Assembly: GCF_947495025.1 (NCBI RefSeq)
Contig: NZ_CANLXG010000003.1
Location: forward strand, 186,001 to 250,000
Direction of reading: 5' to 3'
Source: an uncultured Roseobacter sp.
GTDB taxonomy: Bacteria; Pseudomonadota; Alphaproteobacteria; Rhodobacterales; Rhodobacteraceae
DNA length: 64,000 nucleotides
Positions 48,500 to 59,239 of this stretch are shown here, one piece after another. Positions within the stretch are counted from its first letter, which is position 1; each line of letters starts with the position of its first letter. The notes beneath the pieces were generated by a model. That model did not search any database. It saw nothing but the letters and a program-made list of their open reading frames with translations, and was not told the origin of the DNA. The position numbers and the translations under genes are program-made.

Positions 48500-48623
48500 T
48501 CCTTTCTCCGTTCGGTCACAGAGAAACCTATAGCGACTTTCCGCATCCGCCAAACGGGTTGACGCGCTATGGAAGGATTGGTCCGGCAGCTATGCCCCCG
48601 CGACAACAGAGGCTGACAGGAAC

Positions 48624-48899
48624 TCACCGGAAAATACGATCGCCCTGCTCATCGATGACCTGTTTGGCCTTGCTGACCGACGCTTCTTCCGCCGCTTCAC
48701 GACCCTGCAGTGTATCCGCGCGGATCAGCGTATGGCTGCGTGTTTCACCTTCAATCTCTTTTTCGACGGTCGCCGATATGCGGAACGTATTCCCCTCGGC
48801 AATCGGTGTTGGCGTAATGCGGAAGCCCTTGTGGGTCACGGGTTCAACCTCGGGTGATCTGTTCCCGCCGCCGCCGAAAAGGTTTTTGAAAAATGACAT
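48624..48899 (-). CDS. HlyU family protein
   Basis: MSFFKNLFGGG...YKGFRITPTPIAEGNTFRISATVEKEI-type sequence; HTLIRADTLQGREAAEEASVSKAKQVIDEQG. Confidence 0.83.
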   Translation of the reverse strand: MSFFKNLFGGGGNRSPEVEPVTHKGFRITPTPIAEGNTFRISATVEKEIEGETRSHTLIRADTLQGREAAEEASVSKAKQVIDEQGDRIFR

Positions 48900-49045
48900 A
48901 GGTGCTCCCCTCTTCCTGTTACGTCTAACCTAGCGTGCAGCGCATACGCTGGAAAGGATGTCGCCCGGCGGATCACTCCCTGCTTCCTGACCCGCAAATA
49001 AGCGTTGTGGAAAGCTCCCCGGTACCAGTGCAGTTCCGAGACAGG

Positions 49046-49573
49046 TCAGTCACAAAGTTCCTGTGCCTGCCAATATCTGCGGAATGCCCAGATCAGTGCG
49101 GCTCGCTCCAGTGGGTAATATGCAATGTCAGCAGTTTCCAAGGCTGCGCCTTCCGAAATCCAGTCTTCGCCTGCCCTTTTTGTGTCCGCATCGGTACGGT
49201 CATCGTTTGCTTCGTAAAGGTAGCGTCCTTTTTCAAAAGCCTTCTTTAAAGCTGCGAACAACCGGTCAATATCCCGAAAATCGGCGTGAACCGTGAAACG
49301 CGTTTTGGCGTCGGCCAGCAACTCTCTGCGAACAGGAACCGGCAGACTCTTCCAGATTGTCAGAAAGTCATGGTTCCTGGGGCGGTGCCCGGTTTCGGAC
49401 ATCGCGATTGACTTCAGGTAGATTTCGAAACCGATCAAACCAAGCATTGCAGCGCCCGATCCGCTCGAATCCGCGTTAGGGGCAAGAAGCGCTTCGTCGG
49501 CCAGGTATTCTTCAGTCAGCGCAACCATTCGACGCGAAACTGATCGTCGGCGATCCCCCTGGAACAACCTCAT
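49046..49573 (-). CDS. HEPN-like uncharacterised protein
   Basis: All-helical 175-aa protein with GFEIYLKSIAMSETGHRPRNHDFLTIWKSLP and YPLERAALIWAFRRYW. Confidence 0.5.
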   Translation of the reverse strand: MRLFQGDRRRSVSRRMVALTEEYLADEALLAPNADSSGSGAAMLGLIGFEIYLKSIAMSETGHRPRNHDFLTIWKSLPVPVRRELLADAKTRFTVHADFRDIDRLFAALKKAFEKGRYLYEANDDRTDADTKRAGEDWISEGAALETADIAYYPLERAALIWAFRRYWQAQELCD

Positions 49574-49582
49574 CGCGGCGAG

Positions 49583-51565
49583 TTACTGATCGAGGAAACT
49601 CCGCAGTTTGCGCGACCGCGAAGGATGCTTGAGCTTACGCAGCGCCTTTGCCTCAATCTGGCGGATACGTTCGCGCGTCACGCTGAACTGCTGGCCCACC
49701 TCTTCGAGCGTGTGGTCGGTGTTCATCCCGATGCCAAAGCGCATGCGCAGCACGCGCTCTTCGCGCGGCGTGAGTGACGCCAGTACGCGGGTCGTGGTTT
49801 CCTTGAGGTTTTCCTGAATGGCGCTGTCCAGCGGCAGCACAGCATTCTTATCCTCGATGAAATCACCCAGCTGGCTGTCTTCCTCGTCGCCAATCGGCGT
49901 CTCAAGGGAGATCGGCTCCTTGGCGATCTTCATCACCTTGCGGACCTTCTCAAGCGGCATCTGCAGTTTCTCGGCCAGCTCTTCCGGCGTCGGTTCGCGA
50001 CCAATCTCGTGCAGCATCTGGCGGCCTGTCCGGACCAGCTTGTTGATCGTCTCGATCATATGCACCGGAATACGGATCGTGCGCGCCTGATCCGCGATGG
50101 ACCGGGTAATCGCCTGCCTGATCCACCACGTCGCATATGTGGAGAATTTATAGCCGCGGCGGTACTCAAACTTGTCCACCGCCTTCATCAGGCCGATGTT
50201 ACCTTCCTGAATGAGATCAAGGAACTGCAGACCACGGTTCGTGTATTTCTTGGCGATCGAGATCACCAGACGCAGGTTCGCCTCGACCATTTCTTTTTTG
50301 GCCTGACGCGCTTCCTTTTCACCCTTTTGCACCTGTTGCACGATGCGGCGGAACTCTGAGATATCGAGGCCAACATACTGGCCGACCTGCGCCATATCCG
50401 CGCGCAGTTCCTCGACCTTGTCAGTGGAGCGTTCGATGAACATCTGCCAGCCACGACCGGACTTCTCGGCCATCCGCTCCATCCAGTTCGGATCAAGCTC
50501 GTAGCCCCGGTACTCTTCGATAAATTCACGGCGGTTGATCCGCGCCTGATCAGCAAGCTTCACCATCGCAGAGTCAATCTGCATGATGCGGCGGTTGATG
50601 CCATAGAGCTGGTCGATCAGCGCCTCGATACGGTTGTTGTGCAGGTGCAGTTCATTCACCAGCAACACGATCTCTGACCGCAGCTTCTGATAAAGATCCT
50701 CATCCGCCTGTGAAAAAGTCCCGTCCTCGTTCAGGGTGGCAGAAATCCGGCTGTCCTGCATTTCGCTGAGCTTGACGTAATCGTCGGCAATGATGTCGAG
50801 CGCTTCCAGCACCTGCGGCTTGAGCGCTGCTTCCATGGCCGCAAGGCTCATGTTGGCCTGTTCGTCCTCATCGTCGTCATCGTCCTGGGCAATCGGGTTG
50901 CCGTCGGCGTCGAGTTCGGGGCTGTCGTCCTCTTTTTTAACGGCGGTGCCGTCTGCGGCAACAACAGGCTCGTCCACGGCCCCGTCTTCGTCCATCTGAT
51001 TGCCGAAGGTCGCTTCGAGGTCGATCACATCGCGCAGCAGAATTTCCTCTGACAGCAGTTCGTCGCGCCAGATCGTGATCGCCTGGAACGTCAGCGGGCT
51101 TTCGCACAGGCCGGCAATCATCGTATTGCGACCGGCTTCGATCCGTTTGGCGATGGCGATTTCGCCCTCGCGGCTCAGCAGCTCGACCGAGCCCATCTCG
51201 CGCAGGTACATCCGCACCGGGTCATCAGTACGGTCCAGCTTTTCAGCTGTACCAGACGAAACGGCAACCTCGCGCGCGCCATCTGTCGTGGTCAGTTCGG
51301 TGGAACCTTTGGCCTCTTCGTCCTCGGCATCCTCGTCTTCGATGATGTTGATGCCCATCTCGGAGAGCATCGACATCACGTCCTCAATCTGCTCCGAACT
51401 CACCTGATCAGGCGGCAGGACCGTGTTGAGCTGGTCGTATGTGATGTATCCCTTCTCGCGCGCCTCGCCGATCATCTTTTTGACGGCGGCCTGGCTCATA
51501 TCGAGAGAGTGACCGGCTTCCTGGTCGTCGGGTTTGGCGTCTTCACTGGTGTCTTTCGCGGCCAT
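49583..51565 (-). CDS. rpoD: RNA polymerase sigma factor RpoD (sigma-70)
   Basis: [74 protein letters not shown]; region 1.1 and 4.2. Confidence 0.98.
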   Translation of the reverse strand: MAAKDTSEDAKPDDQEAGHSLDMSQAAVKKMIGEAREKGYITYDQLNTVLPPDQVSSEQIEDVMSMLSEMGINIIEDEDAEDEEAKGSTELTTTDGAREVAVSSGTAEKLDRTDDPVRMYLREMGSVELLSREGEIAIAKRIEAGRNTMIAGLCESPLTFQAITIWRDELLSEEILLRDVIDLEATFGNQMDEDGAVDEPVVAADGTAVKKEDDSPELDADGNPIAQDDDDDEDEQANMSLAAMEAALKPQVLEALDIIADDYVKLSEMQDSRISATLNEDGTFSQADEDLYQKLRSEIVLLVNELHLHNNRIEALIDQLYGINRRIMQIDSAMVKLADQARINRREFIEEYRGYELDPNWMERMAEKSGRGWQMFIERSTDKVEELRADMAQVGQYVGLDISEFRRIVQQVQKGEKEARQAKKEMVEANLRLVISIAKKYTNRGLQFLDLIQEGNIGLMKAVDKFEYRRGYKFSTYATWWIRQAITRSIADQARTIRIPVHMIETINKLVRTGRQMLHEIGREPTPEELAEKLQMPLEKVRKVMKIAKEPISLETPIGDEEDSQLGDFIEDKNAVLPLDSAIQENLKETTTRVLASLTPREERVLRMRFGIGMNTDHTLEEVGQQFSVTRERIRQIEAKALRKLKHPSRSRKLRSFLDQ

Positions 51566-51582
51566 TCAAAACTCCTGCATCC

Positions 51583-51616
51583 GAATCGATTCGCTGCGCC
51601 GAATCACTCAAGAATC
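51583..51616. promoter_or_regulatory. Cluster of four GANTC (CcrM-type) sites upstream of rpoD
   Basis: GAATC 51583-51587, GATTC 51588-51592, GAATC 51601-51605, GAATC 51612-51616. Confidence 0.6.
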
Positions 51617-51685
51617 ATCTAGTGTTTTTGGGAAATCTTCCACCCGATACACCCGAATTTCTGCATCTTACGTATTCAGATATGG

Positions 51686-53638
51686 TTAATCGTGCGTTTT
51701 TTGCTTCTGTATGGTCTGCAACAGCGCGTCGAATGCACTGCGTTCGTCACGACTGATTCGCATCCCGTTGTCACCTACGTCGTACTCGGCTCTGTCTTCC
51801 TGTCCGCTGCGTCGCGCAATGTCGGCCGCGCGCGCTGCCTCTGACAGGCGCCAGGTCAGACCTTCGTCGGCCTCACCTGACATATCTTCTGCTGCTTCGC
51901 TGATTTCTGCGGTCAGTCCGCGTTCACTGCTCAGCTTGGCAAGCTCCTCGGCAACGGTCATGCGCGCTTTGTCCGGATCACCCGGCGCGCGGATACACGG
52001 CACCACCGACACGTGGCGCTGCGATAGCAGGTTTTCAAGGGCGTCTGCGCCAATTTTCTCGTCCAGTATCGCCCGGCACCCGGCTTCGGGCTGGCCCGCT
52101 GCCTGCAGGAGCGTATTCCGGAGAGTGTGGTGGAACGGATCGGAACAACGCATCTGTTCCAGCCCCGTCTCAAATTCCTCGATGAGCGCGGGCCGGGTTA
52201 CAAGCACCGCCAGAATAACGGCCTCACGCAGCCGCTCCGTTGCCGCATCGCTTTCGGCGGTTGCCAGAACAGAGGCGCGGGTTGTCGCAAGTGCGTGCGC
52301 CGGTGGTTTCTGCCAAGTCCCGCGTGTGCCGGAACCCTTGCTGCCTGTCCGCCGGTGCCGGAAGAGCTGCCAGCGCAGATCCTTGATTTCCTGCCCGTAA
52401 TGGCTGCGGATCGAAGGGTCCCTGATCAGCTGAATCTTTTCCCGAAGCGCTTTGTCCAGAGCCGCCTTGCGTTCAGGGCTGTCGAAAACGCGCCCTTCTG
52501 TTTCCCGCTGCCACAGCAGGCTGACCATGGGCATCGCTCCGTCCAGCAGCTTCTGCAGGGCACCCGGCCCCTGTGAGCGCAAAAGATCATCCGGATCCTG
52601 CCCTTCAGGCATCAGTGCGAACCGCAGGGACCGGCCTGCCTCCAGCAGAGGCAGTGCAAGATCGATCAGGCGCATCGCGGCGCGCAGCCCTGCGTTATCG
52701 CCATCAAGGGCAATCACCGGTTCCGGCGCGATCCGCCACAGCATCTGCAGCTGGCTTTCTGTTATCGCTGTCCCCAGTGGCGCCACAGCGGCCTCAAACC
52801 CGGCAGAGGCCAGCGCAATGACATCCATATAGCCTTCGGCGACGATCAGTTGTGCGCCCTTACCCGCCGCCGTTCTCGCAGGTCCGTGATTGTAAAGGCT
52901 GCGCCCTTTGTCAAACAGCTCGGTCTCCGGCGAATTCAGGTACTTGGCGTTGTCGCCGGGGTCCATCGCCCGCCCGCCAAAGGCTGTCGCGCGGCCCCGG
53001 GCATCGCGGATCGGAAATATGATACGACCACGGAAGGTGTCATAGGGCTTGCCACCTTTAGCGGACGGCTTGGCCAGCCCTGCGCCCAGGATCAGCTCGT
53101 CAGCAACATTCTTGCCCTTCAGGTGATCCCAGAGTCCCTGCCACTGATCCGGCGCAAACCCGATCTCCCAGCGCTCCAGCGCTCCGGCGTCCAGCCCGCG
53201 ACGGTCAAGGTAAGCCCGCGCCTCGGCCGCGGCACCGGTATTCAGCTGCAACCGGAAAAACCGGACAGCCATCTCCATCACGTCAGCCAGTTCCGTCCGG
53301 CGGTCCGCTTTTTCCTGCGCCAGCGGGTCGCGCTCGGGCATGGTCATGCCCGCCTCACCGGCCAGGATGCCAACAGCCTCCATAAAACCAACATTCTCGG
53401 TTTCGCGCACAAAGGAGATCGCATCACCCTTTGCATGACAGCCAAAGCAGTAATAGAACCCTTTGCGGTCATCGACATGAAACGACGCCGATTTCTCCTG
53501 ATGAAAGGGGCAAGGTGCCCACATGTCACCCTTGGCCTGGTTGGATTTGCGCGCGTCCCACATGACCTTGCGCCCGACCACCGAGGTCAGGCTCAGGCGG
53601 GTGCGCAGTTCATCCAGGAATCCGGGTGGCAGGCTCAT
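51686..53638 (-). CDS. dnaG: DNA primase DnaG
   Basis: CPFHQEKSASFHVDDRKGFYYCFGCHAKGDAISFV zinc finger; TOPRIM IVAEGYMDVIALASAGFEAAVAPLGTAITESQ. Confidence 0.98.
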   Translation of the reverse strand: MSLPPGFLDELRTRLSLTSVVGRKVMWDARKSNQAKGDMWAPCPFHQEKSASFHVDDRKGFYYCFGCHAKGDAISFVRETENVGFMEAVGILAGEAGMTMPERDPLAQEKADRRTELADVMEMAVRFFRLQLNTGAAAEARAYLDRRGLDAGALERWEIGFAPDQWQGLWDHLKGKNVADELILGAGLAKPSAKGGKPYDTFRGRIIFPIRDARGRATAFGGRAMDPGDNAKYLNSPETELFDKGRSLYNHGPARTAAGKGAQLIVAEGYMDVIALASAGFEAAVAPLGTAITESQLQMLWRIAPEPVIALDGDNAGLRAAMRLIDLALPLLEAGRSLRFALMPEGQDPDDLLRSQGPGALQKLLDGAMPMVSLLWQRETEGRVFDSPERKAALDKALREKIQLIRDPSIRSHYGQEIKDLRWQLFRHRRTGSKGSGTRGTWQKPPAHALATTRASVLATAESDAATERLREAVILAVLVTRPALIEEFETGLEQMRCSDPFHHTLRNTLLQAAGQPEAGCRAILDEKIGADALENLLSQRHVSVVPCIRAPGDPDKARMTVAEELAKLSSERGLTAEISEAAEDMSGEADEGLTWRLSEAARAADIARRSGQEDRAEYDVGDNGMRISRDERSAFDALLQTIQKQKTHD

Positions 53639-53735
53639 TCAACGTTTATCGGCAAGCCCCGGCGGCGAGTCCACCCGCAACCGTCTGCCCCGGGGAAAAA
53701 GGCCGTTCCGTACTGACAGGAAAAACCGGCTGAGG

Positions 53736-54041
53736 TCACTGACCCAGCTTCAGGCACTCCTCGTACCACCAGCTTTTCAGATCCTCGTTTTTCAGATCGC
53801 CGCGCTTTTTTTCATAGATGGCCGGCGCCAGAAGAGGGATGATGTTATTGTACTTTTCCGGCCAGGACGCGTCCGCTGAAAGCGTCGCGGGCAGGTCGCG
53901 TTCTTTCACGCCATCAAGGCGCGCCTGTTTGACAGCGGCGACGACGTCGGACTGGTGCCCACAGCTGATCTCTTTTTCTGTCTGTGCGGCCACAGGCAGG
54001 GCAGTCAGGGCGAAAACAACAGGAACAATAAAACGCAGCAT
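53736..54041 (-). CDS. Small secreted hypothetical protein
   Basis: Signal peptide MLRFIVPVVFALTALPVAAQ, two Cys. Confidence 0.65.
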   Translation of the reverse strand: MLRFIVPVVFALTALPVAAQTEKEISCGHQSDVVAAVKQARLDGVKERDLPATLSADASWPEKYNNIIPLLAPAIYEKKRGDLKNEDLKSWWYEECLKLGQ

Positions 54042-54068
54042 AGGTAACCTCCGGTGATTTCCGCCAGT

Positions 54069-54614
54069 TTAACCCCGCGCGGCAACACCTTCCATAGCTG
54101 TTTTGAGCTCGTGCACCAGGGTACTGGCCATAGAACGGAACACCAGGATCAGAAAACTGTCGGCCCCTGTTCGTGTAACAGATGCGTTCATATGCGTGAT
54201 CTGGCTGCGCACAGTATGGCCGCGGCGAAACGCCGTAACGCGCAGGTCCACCGGGACGAGGCGCGCCAGCACGTCGTCAGCACCGGGACCGGTCAGTGTA
54301 ACAGCCGCCCAGGCGTCGGACTGATCGGTCAGTGCGGCCGTTCCGGTCAGTGATGCATCCGGCGCCGGCCCGGCAAGCAGCGCCGTGTCTCTGCCAAACC
54401 AGATTGCCCGGGCACCTGCCCTGCCCGTGGACCGGTTCGGCGACGGGAAAGCCATACCGTGCGCAGTCTCAAGTGCGGCGGAAAATGCCTTTTCCTGCCC
54501 CTGATACGGCGCAAGCGTCGTCAGCACACCCATTTCCGCCTCTTCGAGCGAAACCTTTCCGACAGTCAGCGGCAACAACCCCTCACAGGGGCTTCTGGCG
54601 ATCAGTTCAGCCAC
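54069..54614 (-). CDS. soxG: Sarcosine oxidase gamma subunit
   Basis: Overlaps soxA end; AWAAVTLTGPGADDVLARLVPVDLRVTAFRRGHTVRSQITHMNASVTRTGADSFLILVFRSMASTLVHEL; GTG start. Confidence 0.88.
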   Translation of the reverse strand: MAELIARSPCEGLLPLTVGKVSLEEAEMGVLTTLAPYQGQEKAFSAALETAHGMAFPSPNRSTGRAGARAIWFGRDTALLAGPAPDASLTGTAALTDQSDAWAAVTLTGPGADDVLARLVPVDLRVTAFRRGHTVRSQITHMNASVTRTGADSFLILVFRSMASTLVHELKTAMEGVAARG

Positions 54615-57543
54615 GCAGACGCCCTCCTTCCGGATCGACAAACACAGGGTCACAGATTTCAACGTCCGTTTCGATGTTCCGCAACCCGTCGACAAGGCGC
54701 ACGGTTTCTCCCACGCGCTCTGGCCCGCGCGCGATGAACCCAAGGCCGATCATGTGGCCCAGCGTCGGCGAGAAGGCGACAGACGTAACATATCCCTGAT
54801 CATGCACACGGGTGGTCGGTGTACCGGAATTAAACAGATGTGCCCCGGCGGTCATTTCGCCCGTGCGGCTGACGGGCCTGAGCCCGACCAGACGCTGGCG
54901 CCCCGGATCCACCAGACCTTCGCGGGCGGCCATTGTCTGGCCGATACAGTCCTTCTTCGCACTGACCATCCGTGCGAATCCGATATCAAACGCAGTGGTG
55001 CGCCCATGGATTTCCGAATGCGTTATGTGACCTTTTTCAATCCGCAGCACGTTCAGCGCTTCCATACCATATGCACCGCCGCCCGACCTTTCGGCCCCGT
55101 CAACGAGCGTCCGGAACAGACTGTCTCCGTAGCGTGCCGGCACCGCAATTTCATAGGCGTGCTCTCCCGAGAAGGAAATACGGAACAATCGGCCCGCGAC
55201 ACCGCACAGAGATACAGGACCACAGGACATGAATGGCCATGTGTCATTGTCGAGAGGAGCGTCCAGCAGTTCGTTCAGCAGTTCACGTGACTTTGGCCCC
55301 GCCACCGCAAACTGTGCCCATTGCTCAGTCACAGAAGTCATACGCACGTTCAGGTCAGGTCTCAGAACCTGATGCACAAATTCCAGGTGCTGCATGACAT
55401 TGCCGGCTGCTGCCGTTGTTGTGGTCATCACATAGTGTTCAGGCCCCAGCCGTGCGGTGGTGCCGTCATCCATGACGTGGCCGTCCTCGCGGAGCATAAG
55501 CCCGTAGCGCACGCGGCCTTCCCTGAGGGTTGAAAAGGTGTTGGCATAGACAAAATCCAGCAGCGCTGCGGCGCCCGGACCCTGTATATCAATCTTGCCC
55601 AGCGTCGAGACATCGCAGACACCGACGGCACTGCGCACAAAACCAACTTCCCGGTCACAGGCTTCGCGCCAGGTCTGTTCTCCGGACCGCGGAAAATACG
55701 ACGGACGGTACCAGAGCCCCGCCTCGATCATCGGCGCGCCCATGCCGGTACTGGCCGAATGGGATGTCGTAAAGCGCTCGGGCGCAAATCCTTTACCCTG
55801 TGCCCCTGCCCCCATGGCCGCAATCGATACCGGCACGAAAGGTGGCCGGTAGGTCGTCGTTCCTGTCTCCGGTATCCCCCGCCCCGTCGCATCAGCCAGT
55901 ACCGCCAGAGCGCCGATATTGGAATTCTTGCCCTGGTCCGGCGCCATGCCCTGCGTGGTATAGCGCTTCATATGTTCGACGGACCGGAAATTCTCAGCGG
56001 CCGCCTGGCGGACGTCCTTGACGGTTACGTCGTTCTGAAAATCCAGCCAGGCCCGGCCTTCGCCCGGCACAGCCCAGAGTGGTCTGATCGCAAAAGCTGC
56101 ATCAGTGGCAGACGGGATGTCTCCGGGTTTCGCGCTGATGCCGATTTCTTTCAGCGCCTCGCGCGCGGCCCTGGCACCGCCCTGCAGGCACCCGGTCGTT
56201 TCGAAATCGCCATGACAGGCACCGGCCGTAAAGAGGCCCGGCACTGCCCCGGGCGAAGGAACAAAAGCGGCGATATCCTCGCGCCATGCCGGCCTGCCAT
56301 TCATGTGACAGGTCAGGTGTACCGATGGGTTCCAGCCGCCGGAAACAGCCAGGCAGTCGGCCTCGATCGTACGTGTCATCCCGGCGCCGCTTACGGTTAC
56401 AGAGGTCAGGCCCATGCGCCCGGAACTGCCTGTCACCACGGCACCGGTATAGACCGGAAAATCAGAACTCGTGACAGATGCGTCCTCGCGGCTGTCCACC
56501 AGCCCGGCGACTTCGGCACCGGCCGCAACCAGATCATGCGCGGTCCTGTGTGCGTCGTCATTGTTGCCAAAAACAACAAACCGCTGTCCCGCCAGCACCC
56601 CCCACCGGTTCAGATACGCGCGTACAGCACCGGCATTCATGATGCCAGGCCGGTCATTGTTCTCAAAGGCCACCGGCCGCTCCAGAGCGCCTGCAGCGAG
56701 GACCGTGCGACGTGCAACAATCCGCCAGAAGGTTTCGCGTGGCATCCCGGAAACAGGCGCGCTGAGGTGGGTGCTCACCCGCTCCAGGGCACCATATGTT
56801 CCCTGGTCATAGGCCCCTGTTACCGTGGTACGGGTCATCAGACGCACATTGTCCATTGCCGCAAGCTCAGAGACCACAGCGGCCGCCCAGTCGCTGCCCG
56901 CCATACCGTCAAGGACGTGCGTTTCGGCATTCAGGCGCCCGCCCATCAGGCTGTCCTCTTCCGCGAGGATCACGTCAGCGCCGGCCCGCGCAGCCGTCAG
57001 CGCAGCCATCAGACCCGCCGGGCCGGAACCTATGACCAGCAGATCGCAGAACGCCCAGGCTTTCTCGTATCTGTCTTCGTTGTGGGCGCCACTCAGTCCG
57101 CCAAGACCGGCGGCCCGCCGGATCACCGGCTCATACAGGCGCTCCCAGAAGCCCCGGGGCCACATAAAGGTCTTGTAGTAGAACCCGGCGCCCAGAAAAG
57201 GCGAAACCAGATCGTTCAGTTCCATGATGTCATACGTCAGCGACGGCCAGGCGTTCTGGCTGCGCACCTCAAGACCGTCGAATATCTCCTGAACCGTTGC
57301 CCGCACGTTGGGCTCGGTTCCTGCGCCGCGTCCGGTGGTCACCAGCCCGTTGGGTTCTTCACTCCCCGCCGTCATCACTCCGCGCGGGCGGTGATACTTG
57401 AAAGAGCGCGCGATCACCCGCTGGCCCGCCGCCAGAAGTGCTGAGGCAACAGTATCTCCCTCAAACCCGGTATAGCCGATGGAATCGAACTGAAAGCGCA
57501 CACTGCGCGACCGGTCGATCAGCCCTTTGCCCTCAACTCTCAT
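54607..57543 (-). CDS. soxA: Sarcosine oxidase alpha subunit
   Basis: FEGDTVASALLAAGQRVIARSFKYHRPRGVMTAGSEEPNGLV; LLVIGSGPAGLMAALTAARAGADVILAEED; C-terminal GCV_T-like domain. Confidence 0.97.
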   Translation of the reverse strand: MRVEGKGLIDRSRSVRFQFDSIGYTGFEGDTVASALLAAGQRVIARSFKYHRPRGVMTAGSEEPNGLVTTGRGAGTEPNVRATVQEIFDGLEVRSQNAWPSLTYDIMELNDLVSPFLGAGFYYKTFMWPRGFWERLYEPVIRRAAGLGGLSGAHNEDRYEKAWAFCDLLVIGSGPAGLMAALTAARAGADVILAEEDSLMGGRLNAETHVLDGMAGSDWAAAVVSELAAMDNVRLMTRTTVTGAYDQGTYGALERVSTHLSAPVSGMPRETFWRIVARRTVLAAGALERPVAFENNDRPGIMNAGAVRAYLNRWGVLAGQRFVVFGNNDDAHRTAHDLVAAGAEVAGLVDSREDASVTSSDFPVYTGAVVTGSSGRMGLTSVTVSGAGMTRTIEADCLAVSGGWNPSVHLTCHMNGRPAWREDIAAFVPSPGAVPGLFTAGACHGDFETTGCLQGGARAAREALKEIGISAKPGDIPSATDAAFAIRPLWAVPGEGRAWLDFQNDVTVKDVRQAAAENFRSVEHMKRYTTQGMAPDQGKNSNIGALAVLADATGRGIPETGTTTYRPPFVPVSIAAMGAGAQGKGFAPERFTTSHSASTGMGAPMIEAGLWYRPSYFPRSGEQTWREACDREVGFVRSAVGVCDVSTLGKIDIQGPGAAALLDFVYANTFSTLREGRVRYGLMLREDGHVMDDGTTARLGPEHYVMTTTTAAAGNVMQHLEFVHQVLRPDLNVRMTSVTEQWAQFAVAGPKSRELLNELLDAPLDNDTWPFMSCGPVSLCGVAGRLFRISFSGEHAYEIAVPARYGDSLFRTLVDGAERSGGGAYGMEALNVLRIEKGHITHSEIHGRTTAFDIGFARMVSAKKDCIGQTMAAREGLVDPGRQRLVGLRPVSRTGEMTAGAHLFNSGTPTTRVHDQGYVTSVAFSPTLGHMIGLGFIARGPERVGETVRLVDGLRNIETDVEICDPVFVDPEGGRLRG

Positions 57544-57811
57544 GCGTTCCCTCCGCCCGGCCCCTGGCAAGCCCGGTTGCCAGAACCTCATGGGTCACTG
57601 TGTTCCGTGTCACCAGTATCCACGCCCCACAGCCACCATCATGCTGCCAGAGATCCTGTGTCACACCCGCCGGATTATCGCGCAGATGCACATAGTCGTC
57701 CCAGGCTTCTGTCCCCGCGTCCGGCGCAGGCCTGTTCAGCGCAACGCCATCGCCCTTGTAATAAAACTCCCGGCGATCACGTTCGCCACAGACCGGACAC
57801 GTCAGCCGCAT
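57533..57811 (-). CDS. soxD: Sarcosine oxidase delta subunit
   Basis: MRLTCPVCGERDRREFYYKGDG...HDGGCGAWILVTRNTVTHEV. Confidence 0.96.
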   Translation of the reverse strand: MRLTCPVCGERDRREFYYKGDGVALNRPAPDAGTEAWDDYVHLRDNPAGVTQDLWQHDGGCGAWILVTRNTVTHEVLATGLARGRAEGTHES

Positions 57812-57877
57812 GCGCGCGCTCCCCGTTTCTTCTGGTCAGGAATATTCCCGCTGCAGGTTCCCGTCATCTGACCCCCC

Positions 57878-59131
57878 TCAGTGCAGGTTATGCTGAGAGC
57901 CGGTGCCCTCTTCATCCATCAGCCCACGCCCGGTACGGAACCGGTCGAGCCGGAAACCCGCTGCGCTTTCGTGATGATTGCCCGTCGCTACCAGATGCGC
58001 CAGTGCCCAGCCCGAGCCTGGCACGGCCTTGAATCCGCCGTAGCACCAGCCGCAGTCGATAAAAAGACCCTCGGTATCTGTGCGGTCGATGATGGGTGAG
58101 CCGTCCGGCGTCATATCCATGATCCCCCCCCAGGACCGAAGCACGCGGGCCTTGCCGATCATCGGCATCAGCGTCATGCCGGCCTCCATCACATGTTCTT
58201 TCAGCGGCAGGTTTCCCCGGCTGGCATAAGAGGCATAAAAATCGAGATCGCCCCCGAACACGAGACCGCCCTTGTCGGACTGGCTGATGTAGAAATGGCC
58301 CATGCCGAAACTGACCACATGGTTGATCACCGGCTTAAGACCCTCGGTCACAAAGGCCTGCAGGACGTGGCTCTCGATGGGCAGCCGCATGCCTGCCATC
58401 GCGGCCACCTGCCCCGAGCGTCCGGCTGTCACAATCGCCACTTTCTTTGCCCGGATGGCACCGCGGGTGGTCTGAACACCGGTGACCTTACCGTTCGCGA
58501 TATCAATGCCGGTGACCTCACAGGACTGGAGCAGATCGACACCTCGCTGGTCCGCGCCGCGCGCATAGCCCCAGGCGACGGCGTCGTGCCGCGCCGAACC
58601 ACCGCGCGGATGCAGCAGGCCGCCATAGACAGGAAAGCGGATATTGTCGAAATCCAGATAGGGCAGATGCTTGCGCACCCCGTCGCGGCTCAGCAGGATG
58701 GCATCATCTCCCTGCGCCAGCATCGCATTGCCCCGTCTGACAAAGGCATCGCGCTGACCGTCGGAATGAAACAGGTTGATCAGTCCGCGCTGCGAATGCA
58801 TCACGTTGTAATTCAGCTCTTCTTCCAGCCCCTCCCAGAGTTTCAGCGAATGGCTGTAGAACTCGGAATTTCCGGGCAGAAAATAATTGGCACGCACAAT
58901 CGTGGTGTTACGTCCGACGTTCCCGCCACCGATGTAGCCTTTTTCCAGAACGGCTATGTTGGTCATGCCGTGATTTTTCGCCAGGTAGTAAGCTGTTGAC
59001 AAACCATGCCCACCGCCGCCGATGATGATCACATCGTATTCCGCTTTGGGCTCAGGATCGCGCCAGTGCGGCGTCCAGCCTTTATTGCCGGTCAGCCCCT
59101 CTCTGAGAACGCGCAGGCCAGAGAATTTCAC
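57878..59131 (-). CDS. soxB: Sarcosine oxidase beta subunit
   Basis: YDVIIIGGGGHGLSTAYYLAKNHGMTNIAVLEKGYIGGGNVGRNTTIVRANYF. Confidence 0.97.
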   Translation of the reverse strand: MKFSGLRVLREGLTGNKGWTPHWRDPEPKAEYDVIIIGGGGHGLSTAYYLAKNHGMTNIAVLEKGYIGGGNVGRNTTIVRANYFLPGNSEFYSHSLKLWEGLEEELNYNVMHSQRGLINLFHSDGQRDAFVRRGNAMLAQGDDAILLSRDGVRKHLPYLDFDNIRFPVYGGLLHPRGGSARHDAVAWGYARGADQRGVDLLQSCEVTGIDIANGKVTGVQTTRGAIRAKKVAIVTAGRSGQVAAMAGMRLPIESHVLQAFVTEGLKPVINHVVSFGMGHFYISQSDKGGLVFGGDLDFYASYASRGNLPLKEHVMEAGMTLMPMIGKARVLRSWGGIMDMTPDGSPIIDRTDTEGLFIDCGWCYGGFKAVPGSGWALAHLVATGNHHESAAGFRLDRFRTGRGLMDEEGTGSQHNLH

Positions 59132-59239
59132 GTAAGTACTCCATGCTGTTCGGGGTACCCTAACAACACTGTCAGCGCTGATCTACGACTGAAACCGACC
59201 TGAAATGTCGCGGAGAGAACGCCTTTGGCCGGGGAGGCC

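Noticed and set aside
55759-57444. 561-aa plus-strand ORF
   Set aside because: Lies fully antisense to soxA; a high-GC artefact without domain-like sequence.
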